The position numbers and the translations under genes are program-made. 57,461 nucleotides of DNA from Thermococcus sp. (GTDB taxonomy: Archaea; Methanobacteriota_B; Thermococci; Thermococcales; Thermococcaceae), in NCBI RefSeq assembly GCF_015523185.1, contig NZ_WAKV01000067.1, positions 1-57,461 on the forward strand, read 5' to 3'. Every line of letters starts with the position of its first letter. Positions within the stretch are counted from its first letter, which is position 1. The notes beneath the pieces are model-generated. The model was not told the origin of the DNA, searched no databases, and was given only the letters and a program-made list of their open reading frames with translations. Positions 27,926 through 35,872 of this stretch are shown piece by piece.

Positions 27926-28845
27926 CAGAGCTTACCCCTGTTTCCGTAGAATTCCCATGGAGACGTTGGAATCGTGCCTATCGCGGAGGAAATTAGGTAT
28001 GCCTCATCGCCCAGCCCGATGCTCAGTAGCTCCTCAACAACGCGCTGGGCTTCTTTGGGCCTAAATCGGTAGTATCTCGCCAGGGTCTCTCTCAATTTAT
28101 CAAATACTTCAATGGCCTTTGCCTTTCTTATGTGGTCGTTGCAGTTAAGCATCGCCTTTCTCAACGCTGGAAGGAGTTCTTTAATAAGGACATCCATATG
28201 ATAGACGGGTGGGAGCTTCGATATCTTGAGTGATGCAACTAGACCAGCGTCAACAAGCCTTGGCTCGCCGCTGAGGAGTGCACCCGCAACTCTCTCCACA
28301 AGGGTTACCCAGCAGTCCTTGTCTATAGCCCCTGTCTCAAGGAGCACCATGGCAATGACTATCGCCTCCGCAGTGGTGCCGTTTTTCAGCATACTCTTCA
28401 GCTCTCCCGCAACGCTATCGTCTATGTAGGGGGCCATAACGTTCTCGACGACGTTGAGTAATTCGTCCCACACCATTGTGTTTTTAGTTTCGGCTATTGC
28501 TGTTATTGCCCTCACCAGCTTGAGAAGCCTCACCCCGTTGAGGGGATTGTTCTTCAGAAGTGCTGAGAGTATCGCTAGGGTTCTCCACTGGACGCGGGGG
28601 TCTTCCGTTGAGAGGCTGTCAATGAGAACGTCAAAGCCCAGTTCGAGAATCCTCTTCCTCTCACGCCAGTTTGAGGTCTGAACGAGCTCTAGAAGCGCTG
28701 AGAGTGCGGCGAGCTTTACGTCTGTATCCTCTGACCCAATTGCATTTAGTATTTCAATCAGAGCTTCGTCGCTATTTCGTGCAAGTCTTATTAAATCCTT
28801 CATCTCCCACTTTTTGAGCAGTGAATCAAAACTACCCCGGGGCAT
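27925..28845 (-). CDS. HEAT/ARM-repeat protein
   Basis: A 306-residue all-helical solenoid of repeated helix pairs (VKLAALSALLELVQT, PRVQWRTLAILSALLKNN, PRLVDAGLVASLKIS and others). Such proteins act as protein-protein scaffolds, and no catalytic motif is seen. Its partner is unknown; operon linkage to the m5C methyltransferase suggests RNA modification or assembly. A strong A/T TATA-like tract (aaatatatt, around 28893) lies about 45 nt upstream on the minus strand. Confidence 0.75.
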   Translation of the reverse strand: MPRGSFDSLLKKWEMKDLIRLARNSDEALIEILNAIGSEDTDVKLAALSALLELVQTSNWRERKRILELGFDVLIDSLSTEDPRVQWRTLAILSALLKNNPLNGVRLLKLVRAITAIAETKNTMVWDELLNVVENVMAPYIDDSVAGELKSMLKNGTTAEAIVIAMVLLETGAIDKDCWVTLVERVAGALLSGEPRLVDAGLVASLKISKLPPVYHMDVLIKELLPALRKAMLNCNDHIRKAKAIEVFDKLRETLARYYRFRPKEAQRVVEELLSIGLGDEAYLISSAIGTIPTSPWEFYGNRGKL

Positions 28846-28946
28846 TCACGTCACCGATATTGATTCTACCATTTAACCTGACGTTTGGCATAAATATATT
28901 TTTTTCGGTGAAAAACCTGGACCTTCTAATAAATCCAAATGAATAT

Positions 28947-29558
28947 CTATAGTGAACGCCTTTCGAGGAGATAGAGGTCAACGGAAATTCTCCCCAGTCT
29001 TTTTCTGTGAAAATGGAACTGGGCAGGAATCTCGAAGGGAACCGTCCCCAGCAGGGTTGCTTTGAATCCAAAGTCTCGGGAAAACTTTTCTATGAACCTC
29101 CTCACCTCAGGCTTTGCCAGATGTATTGAGTAAATAACATCGGCAACTTCAAAGGCCTTCATAAGGAATGGTCTATCGGCATGTCTCCTCTGACTCCCGA
29201 ATGGAGGGTTCATAACAACGGTGTCAACGCTTTCATTGAACTCCGAGACATCGGCGTTTATGAACTCAACCTCAAGTCCAAGGACTTTTGCGTTTTTTCT
29301 GGCAACTTCGAGGGCTTCTTTGTCAATCTCAACAGCGTAGACCTTCCTCGCCCCAAGGAGCTTCGCACCGATTGAGAGAACCCCGGTTCCGGCACCCAGG
29401 TCAGCGATAGTTCTGCCGACTATATGCCCCGAGGAGTGAGCAAGCCACAGGAGTTCGGCCGCTACATCTCCCGGGGTTCGATACTGCTCCAGCTCGGGTT
29501 TTGGATCCCTAAATCCTTCGAGCCTTGAAAGGGTCATGGCAAGGTGCTTTTTCTTCAT
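28947..29558 (-). CDS. METTL5-like N6-adenine RNA methyltransferase
   Basis: A 203-residue class I methylase of the METTL5 type, which in eukaryotes makes m6A in 18S rRNA. Seen: RLEGFRDPKPELEQYRTPGD, the family-specific N-terminus; motif I IADLGAGTGVLSIGAKLLGA; catalytic motif IV VVMNPPFGSQRRHADRPFL. Archaeal members are expected to act on 16S rRNA; this is by homology. Its start overlaps the dph2 stop by 4 nt. Confidence 0.9.
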   Translation of the reverse strand: MKKKHLAMTLSRLEGFRDPKPELEQYRTPGDVAAELLWLAHSSGHIVGRTIADLGAGTGVLSIGAKLLGARKVYAVEIDKEALEVARKNAKVLGLEVEFINADVSEFNESVDTVVMNPPFGSQRRHADRPFLMKAFEVADVIYSIHLAKPEVRRFIEKFSRDFGFKATLLGTVPFEIPAQFHFHRKRLGRISVDLYLLERRSL

Positions 29559-30589
29559 TTTCCTACACCGTGAACGGCTATGCCGAGGGGCTCGTCCTCC
29601 CTTCGTTCAGCCCCGAGTATTTCATCGAATTTGTACTCGTCGGTTAAACCTAGAAGTAGCTCTACCTCCCTCGGAGTTAGCACGGGCTTCCCCCAGTTCT
29701 CGTAGTCATCTATCGGAACCCTTGGGCATGCGACAACAACATAGGCATCGAAGGGGAATCCCTCCACCTGTGGGTAGCTTATGTGGTCCATTGCTATAAG
29801 TCTGGCCTTCTTCCCGTGCTCCCTGAGAAGCTCCAAGGTTCTCTTGGCTTCAGCAAGCCTTAACTGGCCCTTCTTCGTGCTTACTATAACCCCAAAGCTC
29901 TTCGCGTCTATGGCCTTCGCTATCTGGGCCCAGCGCCTTCTGATTATTCTCTCTGCCTCCTTGGCCATCCAGATTGCGTCTCCAGTGTGAGGGTTTACTG
30001 CCAGGGTTGGTTTTTTTGTAGCAAGGGCAACCCCCAGGGGGTGAAAGTAGCCTGAACCGATGAAGAGAATCCCCTCTGCCTTTACTCTTGCACTTGAAAA
30101 GTTACACCCGAGAACCTGTCCCGGCCAGGAAACGCGGGAATCCCCCCGCCCAATAACGACCTCAAAGCCGTTCGTTTCCAAGAAGTTCTTGGCATCTTCG
30201 AGTTTGTGGATGTGCTGGGCAGTTGTTACAAGGGCTATTTTCTTTCCAAGTTTTCTGATTTCCTCAAGGTTTTTCTTCAAGGACGGAATAACATCCACTC
30301 TGGAAAAAGCTGGAACGAAAATTGTTGGCACTTCAAGATGAAGCGTCATATAGCTGTGCCCGAGATGGATTAAAGCATCGCAACCAAGCCGTTTCGCTTC
30401 CAAATCCGCTGGGTCGCAGGCGCCGTAGTTAACTTCTCCGTAGAGGGTGACTTCAAGTCCCCTATCCTCAAGGAAACTGGCCAACTCTTCAGCTTCTCTC
30501 CTGAGGCCTTCCGGTGACTGTATGAGGACACGGTTAGCGTTGAGCCTTCGCAGTTCGGCGAGTATCTCTTCGAGGGGAATCACGTACAT
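29555..30589 (-). CDS. dph2: Diphthamide biosynthesis enzyme Dph2
   Basis: Transfers the 3-amino-3-carboxypropyl group from SAM to the target histidine of elongation factor 2, the first step of diphthamide synthesis, using a non-canonical radical-SAM 4Fe-4S cluster. The 344-residue protein has the three cluster cysteines at C58 (NYGACDP), C162 (VLGCNFS) and C288 (VACPRVP), at spacing matching the P. horikoshii enzyme. It is first gene of a two-gene operon with the METTL5-like methylase; both modify translation machinery. Confidence 0.95.
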   Translation of the reverse strand: MYVIPLEEILAELRRLNANRVLIQSPEGLRREAEELASFLEDRGLEVTLYGEVNYGACDPADLEAKRLGCDALIHLGHSYMTLHLEVPTIFVPAFSRVDVIPSLKKNLEEIRKLGKKIALVTTAQHIHKLEDAKNFLETNGFEVVIGRGDSRVSWPGQVLGCNFSSARVKAEGILFIGSGYFHPLGVALATKKPTLAVNPHTGDAIWMAKEAERIIRRRWAQIAKAIDAKSFGVIVSTKKGQLRLAEAKRTLELLREHGKKARLIAMDHISYPQVEGFPFDAYVVVACPRVPIDDYENWGKPVLTPREVELLLGLTDEYKFDEILGAERREDEPLGIAVHGVGK

Positions 30590-30800
30590 TCAACCACCCA
30601 CTAAACCCTGTTTTGATGGGTTTAAATTTTCATCGGGGAGGTTACTAATAACAGTTGCCGGGCACCTAAGATTAAATATAAAGTTTTCTTGGTAACGTTG
30701 TGGTATGTAAAATTTCTTAGATATTTCACAAATTTATTCGAAGGGTTTATTAAGCATTGTTGAGCAAAGATACTCTAAAATCTACGTTGGAGTGAAGCAA

Positions 30801-31385
30801 ATGAGGAGGGTTGCATTTATAATGAGTGTGTTGCTCCTGATTGTGACGTTGAGCCCCGTTTCAGCGTCTTCAAGCCTGTCTCAGGACTATTCCCACCCAT
30901 ATCCAACGGGTATTATCCCCGGAGATATAGTAATTGGACACAACCCCATATCAGATCTTATAATCCCAGGATACTGGACTCACACGGGTATAATAGCATA
31001 CTATGACTCCTCTGCCCAGGACTGGGTGGTTGTCGAAGCATGGGATAACCCAAGCGAAGTTAGGACCGTGTATCTATCGGACTTCTTGAAGAGGTACGAC
31101 ACGGTGGCGGTTCTCAGGGTTGATACAACAAACGAAGTGAGGGAGGCAGCGGTCAGGTTCGCGCTTCAACAGCTTGGCAAGCCCTATGACTGGGGATGGT
31201 GGACAAAAGAGGTCTATGGAGACAGCTATTACTGTTCCGAACTCGTGTGGGCATCATACATGGCGGCGGGAGGCCCCGATATCGACGCACACCCGGGATT
31301 CTACTGGGAGTACCTCTGGGGAGTTGCCCCACAGGAAATCTACGACGATGATGACACCTACGTAGTCTACTACGACTCTTCTTGA
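30801..31385 (+). CDS. Secreted YiiX-like permuted NlpC/P60 (papain-fold) protein
   Basis: A 194-residue exported protein. A signal peptide (MRRVAFIMSVLLLIVTLSPV) is followed by a permuted papain-like fold of the YiiX/DUF830 type. His lies in GYWTHTGIIAYYD, the first strand pair, and Cys in YYCSELVWASYMAAGG. Such enzymes cleave amides or thioesters, often in cell envelopes or lipid conjugates. Archaea lack murein, so the substrate here is open. The ATG at 30801 follows GGAGTG. The 200-nt AT-rich upstream region is its own promoter. Confidence 0.8.
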   Translation: MRRVAFIMSVLLLIVTLSPVSASSSLSQDYSHPYPTGIIPGDIVIGHNPISDLIIPGYWTHTGIIAYYDSSAQDWVVVEAWDNPSEVRTVYLSDFLKRYDTVAVLRVDTTNEVREAAVRFALQQLGKPYDWGWWTKEVYGDSYYCSELVWASYMAAGGPDIDAHPGFYWEYLWGVAPQEIYDDDDTYVVYYDSS

Positions 31386-31420
31386 GCCCCTTGTTTTTCT
31401 TCATTTTGGTGGCAAAACCC

Positions 31421-31429
31421 TTTTATATT
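31421..31429 (+). promoter_or_regulatory. TATA box of the UPF0145-protease-PadR-SdpI operon
   Basis: ttttatatt, preceded by gcaaaaccc. Transcription should start about 25 nt downstream, near 31453, which is the exact centre of the 23-bp palindrome. Confidence 0.65.
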
Positions 31430-31441
31430 TCCTTCGCATAT

Positions 31442-31464
31442 AATACCTCGAAGTTCGAGGTATT
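31442..31464 (+). promoter_or_regulatory. Perfect 23-bp palindromic operator
   Basis: Arms aatacctcgaa (31442-31452) and ttcgaggtatt (31454-31464) are exact reverse complements around one central base. With a one-base centre it cannot fold as a complete RNA hairpin, so a DNA site for a dimeric regulator is more likely. It covers the predicted transcription start and ends 12 nt before the ATG. The PadR protein of the same operon is the natural candidate to bind it. Confidence 0.7.
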
Positions 31465-31476
31465 GGGGGGCTGACC

Positions 31477-31797
31477 ATGATTGTTGTAACCACGGAAAAA
31501 ATTCCGGGCTACAGGATTGTTGAGGTCAAGGGACTCGCCCGGGGAGGGGTTGTTATGGCAACTCACCTTGGCCGGGACATTCTTGCCGGTTTAAGAAACC
31601 TTGTTGGCGGGGAAGTCAAGGAGTACACCGAGATGATGGCACAGGCAAGGGAGATAGCACTCCAGAGGATGATTGAAAATGCCAATGAAATGGGTGCGAA
31701 CGCTATAATAGGGATGCGCTTTATGACCTCCAACGTTGGTCAGAGGATGGCGGAAGTTTACGCCTTTGGAACCGCCGTTATAGTTGAGCCGGAGTGA
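31477..31797 (+). CDS. UPF0145 (YbjQ-like) protein
   Basis: A 106-residue protein of the YbjQ/UPF0145 family (ITTEKIPGYRIVEV-like start, GLARGGVVMATHLGRDI, ENANEMGANAIIGMRF). Structures of this family form pentameric rings; the function is unknown. It is the first gene of a five-gene operon with a membrane protease, a PadR regulator and SdpI-like proteins. Confidence 0.9.
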   Translation: MIVVTTEKIPGYRIVEVKGLARGGVVMATHLGRDILAGLRNLVGGEVKEYTEMMAQAREIALQRMIENANEMGANAIIGMRFMTSNVGQRMAEVYAFGTAVIVEPE

Positions 31798-31802
31798 TTC
31801 AT

Positions 31803-32783
31803 ATGAAACGCCTTCTGGCGCTTCTCGTTTTTCTGCTTCTCTTGGACTACGTTTTCGCTTTAACACCTCAAGAGGCAATGATGGAAGCCCTTAAAACAGG
31901 TAACTACTCCCTTGTTGAGCCGTACCTCGGGGACGACATGAAGAAGCTCTTCACCGAGAAGGTGTTCAACGGCATCAGAAGTGAACTTGTGAAGGAATAC
32001 GGGCCGATTAGTGGCTACAAGCTCGAGAAAACGGAGGAGAAAGGCGGATACCAAATCTACTACTACCGTGTTATAGCCGAGAAAGGCAACTACACCGTGA
32101 GCGTCACAGTAAAAGATGGGAAGGTCGAAGGCTTCCATTTCGCCCCGGGTTTTAGTCCAGGAAAAGCGATCTATCCGCTCCTCGGAGGACTGCTCGGTTT
32201 ACTCCTAATCTGGGCATACCTAAGAAAGTTCCATACGGGGGAGCTTATCCTTGGAGCGTTCCTGATAATTCCCGTACTCGTGGTCCAACCCCCGATACAG
32301 ATGATTCCAGGCTACCTTGGTATAACCAACCCGGTCGTTCTCTCCCTCTGGGGCGGTTTCATAGCGGGCCTCCTCCAGGAACCGTTGAAGTACTACTTCT
32401 CTAGGGACAAAACCCTCGGAAAAGCGGCCTATGTAGGCATTGGTTTTGGGCTCGGCGAGACCACCTACGTGGCAATTATCTCGGCCATCGCAGGAGGTTC
32501 CCTTCTGGGACTCATTGAGAGAACCCTTGCGCTACTCTTCCATACGTCCACAACGATTCTCTTTGCGTACTCCTACAGAAACGGCCGGGGAAAAAAGGCC
32601 CTCTTGGCAATGGTTCTCGTTCACTGGGTCGTTGACAGCATGGCCTCCTACTGGCATGTGGCCCAGTCGAGATTCTTCCTCTTAGCTGGATATGGGATTA
32701 TGCTCGGAGTTTCATTAATAGTCCTTCCAAAGCTCCTTCCCTTGGCGAAAGCCGAGAGCGAAGAGCCTGCAGTAATATGGTGA
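31803..32783 (+). CDS. Membrane protease of the YhfC/CPBP-like glutamic type with N-terminal DUF3887-like domain
   Basis: A 326-residue membrane protein. Residues 1-21 are a signal peptide. Residues about 22-118 are a DUF3887-like extracytoplasmic domain (AMMEALKTGNYSLVEPYLGD). The rest has about seven membrane helices carrying the polar positions of the YhfC family: LLQEPLKYYFSR, GFGLGETTYVAI, ALLFHTSTTILF and LVHWVVDSMASYW (Glu, Glu, His, His-Asp). This pattern is that of intramembrane glutamic proteases; catalysis is inferred. The ATG at 31803 is preceded by GGAGTG and lies 5 nt after the UPF0145 stop. Confidence 0.8.
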   Translation: MKRLLALLVFLLLLDYVFALTPQEAMMEALKTGNYSLVEPYLGDDMKKLFTEKVFNGIRSELVKEYGPISGYKLEKTEEKGGYQIYYYRVIAEKGNYTVSVTVKDGKVEGFHFAPGFSPGKAIYPLLGGLLGLLLIWAYLRKFHTGELILGAFLIIPVLVVQPPIQMIPGYLGITNPVVLSLWGGFIAGLLQEPLKYYFSRDKTLGKAAYVGIGFGLGETTYVAIISAIAGGSLLGLIERTLALLFHTSTTILFAYSYRNGRGKKALLAMVLVHWVVDSMASYWHVAQSRFFLLAGYGIMLGVSLIVLPKLLPLAKAESEEPAVIW

Positions 32784-32809
32784 AGTTTTATGTTTCATCC
32801 TGTATTCAC

Positions 32810-33193
32810 ATGGGGGTAAGGAGATTGCTTGGAAATCCAAAGGAAAAGGCCCTCAAAAAGCTCAGAAAAGACCTCCGCTCCGGTCTTTATTCTTATCTGA
32901 TTCTCTCCATTCTTGAAAGGGAAGAAGAGCTCCATGGTTACGCGATAAGGAAAAAGCTAAGCGAGCTGAGCGGTGGAAAGTTAGTTCCAAGCGAGGGAGC
33001 CCTTTACGACATCCTCAAGAGCCTGAAGAAGTACAAGCTCGTCGAGGACCTCTGGGTGGAAGTCAATGGCAGGCCGAGGAAGTACTACCGCCTCACAGAG
33101 CTCGGGTGGGAGGTTTTGAATGGGCTGAGGGAGGAGGTTGAGACTATAATCAAAACCCTTGAAAGGTGGGGTGATGAGATTGGACGCCTTTGA
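32810..33193 (+). CDS. PadR-family transcription regulator
   Basis: A 127-residue winged-helix repressor: YLILSILEREEELHGYAIRK, KLVPSEGALYDILKSLKKYK, the GRPRKYYRLTELG wing, then a C-terminal dimerisation helix. PadR proteins bind palindromes and often respond to membrane or antimicrobial stress. The start is uncertain. The ATG at 32810 is about 22 nt after a tttta element, and a TTG at 32825 has a better upstream GGGGTAAGGAG. It overlaps the next gene by 20 nt. Confidence 0.85.
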   Translation: MGVRRLLGNPKEKALKKLRKDLRSGLYSYLILSILEREEELHGYAIRKKLSELSGGKLVPSEGALYDILKSLKKYKLVEDLWVEVNGRPRKYYRLTELGWEVLNGLREEVETIIKTLERWGDEIGRL

Positions 33194-33968
33194 AATGTTC
33201 ATCTCAATTACGTTTCTCTTAGCAGGTCTCCTGACCTTTGCCGTCAGGAATAAACAGAACCCCTTCATTGGTGTTAGGGTAGGTTACACATACGTCTCAA
33301 AAGAAGCATGGAGGAAGGCCAACACAGTTGGAGGGCTGTTTTTTGTGTTTTTCTCCCTTCTTTTGGCCGGTCTCTCCATTATAGATACCTCCGAGGTTAC
33401 CTTCATGCTCGTCATGGTTGCAGGGCTCATTGGAGGTTTAATCCTCTCAATAATCGTTGCCAAGAATACATATGAGATGGAGGAACTGTCCCTAGAAGCC
33501 CCTGAAAAACCCGCCGGGAGAAGAATACTGGTAAATATTAAACCTTACCTCTTCCTCCAGCTGGCCTTCATGAGTGTGTATCTCCTCATCGTTGCCCTGA
33601 ACTGGGATAAACTCCCCGAAATTATTGCAGTTCATTTTAATGCCTTCAGAACTCCAAACGGCTTCATGTCACGGACGTGGGGAGCCCTGGGAATGCCCAT
33701 ATTAACATGGGGACTCTTTTTCCTTCTGACAATTCTCGGAAGAAACCCGGGCTTTTCCGCTGGAAGAAAGCGGTTCTCGCCCCTAGGATGGTTTGAGTTC
33801 AACACGTTGATGAGCTTTGGAACTGTTCTGATGTTCTCTGCAATTGTCCTATACAACGCCGGGGAACTCTCTTCGCGAGCAGTGTCCTACTCGGTTTGGC
33901 TTTTCTTGGCCCTTGCCTTCATAGGAACGTACAGACTCCTCACGGTGAGGGGGAATGAACGAGTATGA
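33174..33968 (+). CDS. SdpI-family membrane protein (DUF1648-containing)
   Basis: A 264-residue protein with about seven membrane helices. The N-terminal half has the SdpI C-terminal-type motif (FIGVRVGYTYVSKEAWRKAN). The middle has the DUF1648 hallmark KLPEIIAVHFNAFRTPNGFM. In Bacillus, SdpI confers immunity to the toxin SdpC and controls its repressor by sequestering it at the membrane. An analogous sensor/immunity role here is inference. The order of the two halves differs from bacterial SdpI, where DUF1648 comes first. The ATG at 33174 follows AGGTGGGGTG. Confidence 0.8.
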   Translation: MRLDAFEMFISITFLLAGLLTFAVRNKQNPFIGVRVGYTYVSKEAWRKANTVGGLFFVFFSLLLAGLSIIDTSEVTFMLVMVAGLIGGLILSIIVAKNTYEMEELSLEAPEKPAGRRILVNIKPYLFLQLAFMSVYLLIVALNWDKLPEIIAVHFNAFRTPNGFMSRTWGALGMPILTWGLFFLLTILGRNPGFSAGRKRFSPLGWFEFNTLMSFGTVLMFSAIVLYNAGELSSRAVSYSVWLFLALAFIGTYRLLTVRGNERV

Positions 33969-34698
33969 GCTCCTCAAAATCCTCTGGGCAGTCTTTCTCG
34001 GGGTCTTTCTTGCAATAGCTGGACTGCTAACGTTTAAAGCTAAGGACGAGCCGGGAATCGGTTTCAGGATAGGATACACCTACCTCTCGGAGCGCGCAGG
34101 GAGAAAAGCAAACCGCGTCTCTGGAATAGGAACGATAATAACTGGTCTCCTCCTCGTGGTTCTCTCCCCATTCCTCCCGATGAACTGGTTGATGTTCCTC
34201 CTGTTCATTTGCCTCGGAACAACGGTGGTCCTCGCTTACCTGGTGGCAAAGCGCGAGTACGAGCTGGAGGAATCCCTCAAGGAAGCGCCGGAGAAACCCG
34301 GAAGAAAGATAGAGCCTCCACGGGTTGGGAAACACATCGCCCTCCAATCGGTCTTCACAAGTCTCTCATTCGCCTTAATCCTCACAGGAGAACTCCAGGG
34401 GGATTCCGGATTTGTCCTAATCGTCCTCGCCCAGTCCTTTCTCCTCGCGCTGACGGTTCTCACCTCCCGACCCCTCGTCTTCCAGCTGGCACCGAAGTTC
34501 AGGGGAGAGATGGCGCTCGGCTTCGCAAGAGCGATGACGGTCATCTCGGCGATGATGACTCTCCAGCTGGCCGTTGTTGCTTTAAAGCCAAACGCAAGTC
34601 CGCTCGTTGGAATCCTTCTGCTCCTCGTTTCCCTCGGGGCGGTATTCTATGCGGCCTTCATAGCTTTAACTAGCACCTACGAGGAGGGCTACTATTAG
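33955..34698 (+). CDS. SdpI-like membrane protein lacking DUF1648
   Basis: A 247-residue polytopic membrane protein paralogous to its upstream neighbour in the first ~115 residues (GIGFRIGYTYLSERAGRKAN compares with the same site upstream). The DUF1648 segment is missing; two or three plain membrane helices replace it. It overlaps the SdpI-like gene by 14 nt, and its stop overlaps the convergent HTH gene by 4 nt. It is a likely duplication-divergence product serving the same membrane complex. Confidence 0.75.
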   Translation: MNEYELLKILWAVFLGVFLAIAGLLTFKAKDEPGIGFRIGYTYLSERAGRKANRVSGIGTIITGLLLVVLSPFLPMNWLMFLLFICLGTTVVLAYLVAKREYELEESLKEAPEKPGRKIEPPRVGKHIALQSVFTSLSFALILTGELQGDSGFVLIVLAQSFLLALTVLTSRPLVFQLAPKFRGEMALGFARAMTVISAMMTLQLAVVALKPNASPLVGILLLLVSLGAVFYAAFIALTSTYEEGYY

Positions 34699-35087
34699 CT
34701 CTCAAGCGCCTTCACGAGTTCTTTTTTGTCGGGCTTCTCGATTATTCCCATCTCGACCGCGTGCTTCAGAATGTACTCTGGAAACTCTCCTTCAAAAAAC
34801 GCCCTTACTCCCTTCCCAGGAATGTAGAATGCATAGACACGCGCGTTCTCATTGCCACACTCTCCCAGAGCGACCATGAAGCCCTTCTCAACGTTTACCC
34901 TTGCTACCTCCCACGAGAAAACCTCGGCAAGGCCGAAAAAGGCCTCGAAGAGCTTTGCCCTCGCCTCTTTCAGGGCCTTGTTGACGGCCTGCCTTGAAAT
35001 CCCGAGGGTCTGGGCTATCTCCACCTCGCGCATTCCTTTGGCCTTCATGAGCCAGACCCGCTCCATGCCCTCAGGCAGTTTGAACAT
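34695..35087 (-). CDS. HTH regulator, sigma-70 region 4/Tfx-like
   Basis: A 130-residue protein. Residues 5-60 hold a helix-turn-helix (LPEGMERVWLMKAKGMREVE, then IAQTLGISRQAVNKALKEAR). The C-terminal part is an alpha-beta domain (WEVARVNVEKGFMVALGECG) that may sense a ligand or dimerise. The ATG at 35087 has GGTGG upstream and lies inside the 3' end of the membrane protein gene (17-nt overlap), so it is that gene's operon partner and probable autoregulator. Confidence 0.75.
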   Translation of the reverse strand: MFKLPEGMERVWLMKAKGMREVEIAQTLGISRQAVNKALKEARAKLFEAFFGLAEVFSWEVARVNVEKGFMVALGECGNENARVYAFYIPGKGVRAFFEGEFPEYILKHAVEMGIIEKPDKKELVKALES

Positions 35088-35778
35088 TTGGACCACCGCT
35101 CGAAAGCCTCCCTATGGTCTTTAGGAGTTCAACTAACTTCTTATAATCAATTGAATATATGAAATAAGTGCCCTTTTCTGTTACTAAGATAATGGCTTTC
35201 TCTCGGAGGTCTGTAAGATACGAAAGGACGAGGATAAAACCCAGAAAGATGTAGAAGGGATACAAGCTAACGTTTAGCAAATAGAGTACGTAAGACACTA
35301 TCACGCTGAAGCTAAGGAGAACAATCGCACCCTGTTTTCTGAGCTTCTTAGGAAAAATTAGAGTCAGAAACCCAATGATTCCCCAGTAAATCCACCCAGC
35401 CCAAACAAAAGCCCATTCTGGCTTCTCAATTAGCCCAGTAAATCCGACCAAAAGCCACAGAAGGGTAAATCCTAGTGCCTTTTTGTAGTATTTTATTGGA
35501 GGCACTTCTTCAGCCTGCTCAAGGTCAATTATTTCTACAATATCTCCTGGGGAGACTTCTATTTTGGGGAAAAACGGTGGGCACTCAAATTTGAGGACTA
35601 TTCTATCCCCACGAATCTCTACTTTCCTGCCGAAGAGAAATGTTGGGAGGAAAATCATGAACATAATCCCTCCAAGTGTCACTAGCCAGCTGGCTTTTGT
35701 TAGAAGTGAGACAAAATAAAGTCCTCCAATGAGTATGACTATTGCATCTTCAATTGGGTGGCCTTGAAAACGTGCCAT
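35071..35778 (-). CDS. Polytopic membrane protein of unknown function
   Basis: A 235-residue protein with about six membrane helices. A beta-rich soluble insert lies between the first pair and the rest (FGRKVEIRGDRIVLKFECPP, IEVSPGDIVEIIDLEQAEEV), resembling a PH-like domain. Another soluble tail contains ILVTEKGTYFIYSIDYKKLV. The family is not recognised. The ATG at 35778 follows GGGGTGATAACA. Its promoter contains a 20-bp palindrome, and the next gene is an HTH protein, so it looks like a regulated two-gene unit. Confidence 0.68.
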   Translation of the reverse strand: MARFQGHPIEDAIVILIGGLYFVSLLTKASWLVTLGGIMFMIFLPTFLFGRKVEIRGDRIVLKFECPPFFPKIEVSPGDIVEIIDLEQAEEVPPIKYYKKALGFTLLWLLVGFTGLIEKPEWAFVWAGWIYWGIIGFLTLIFPKKLRKQGAIVLLSFSVIVSYVLYLLNVSLYPFYIFLGFILVLSYLTDLREKAIILVTEKGTYFIYSIDYKKLVELLKTIGRLSSGGPNVQTA

Positions 35779-35792
35779 TGTTATCACCCCTC

Positions 35793-35812
35793 GTCAACCT
35801 ATGTAAGTTGAC
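35793..35812 (-). promoter_or_regulatory. 20-bp palindrome in a divergent promoter
   Basis: Arms gtcaac and gttgac flank cTAtgTAa, giving GTCAAC-N-TA-N2-TA-N-GTTGAC, symmetric except at three bases pairs. It lies 15 nt upstream of the membrane-protein ATG and near the predicted start of transcription (A/T element at 35817-35824). It is likely the operator for the HTH protein encoded in the same operon. Confidence 0.55.
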
Positions 35813-35872
35813 AAGGTCTTAAACCTTTCGATGGGTTTAAAACCCTTCGCGAGAAGGGCCAAAGGTGGGAGC

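Noticed and set aside
31442-31464. RNA hairpin or riboswitch at the 23-bp palindrome
   Set aside because: The centre is a single base, so the full RNA stem cannot close. It also lies across the predicted start of transcription, which favours a DNA operator.
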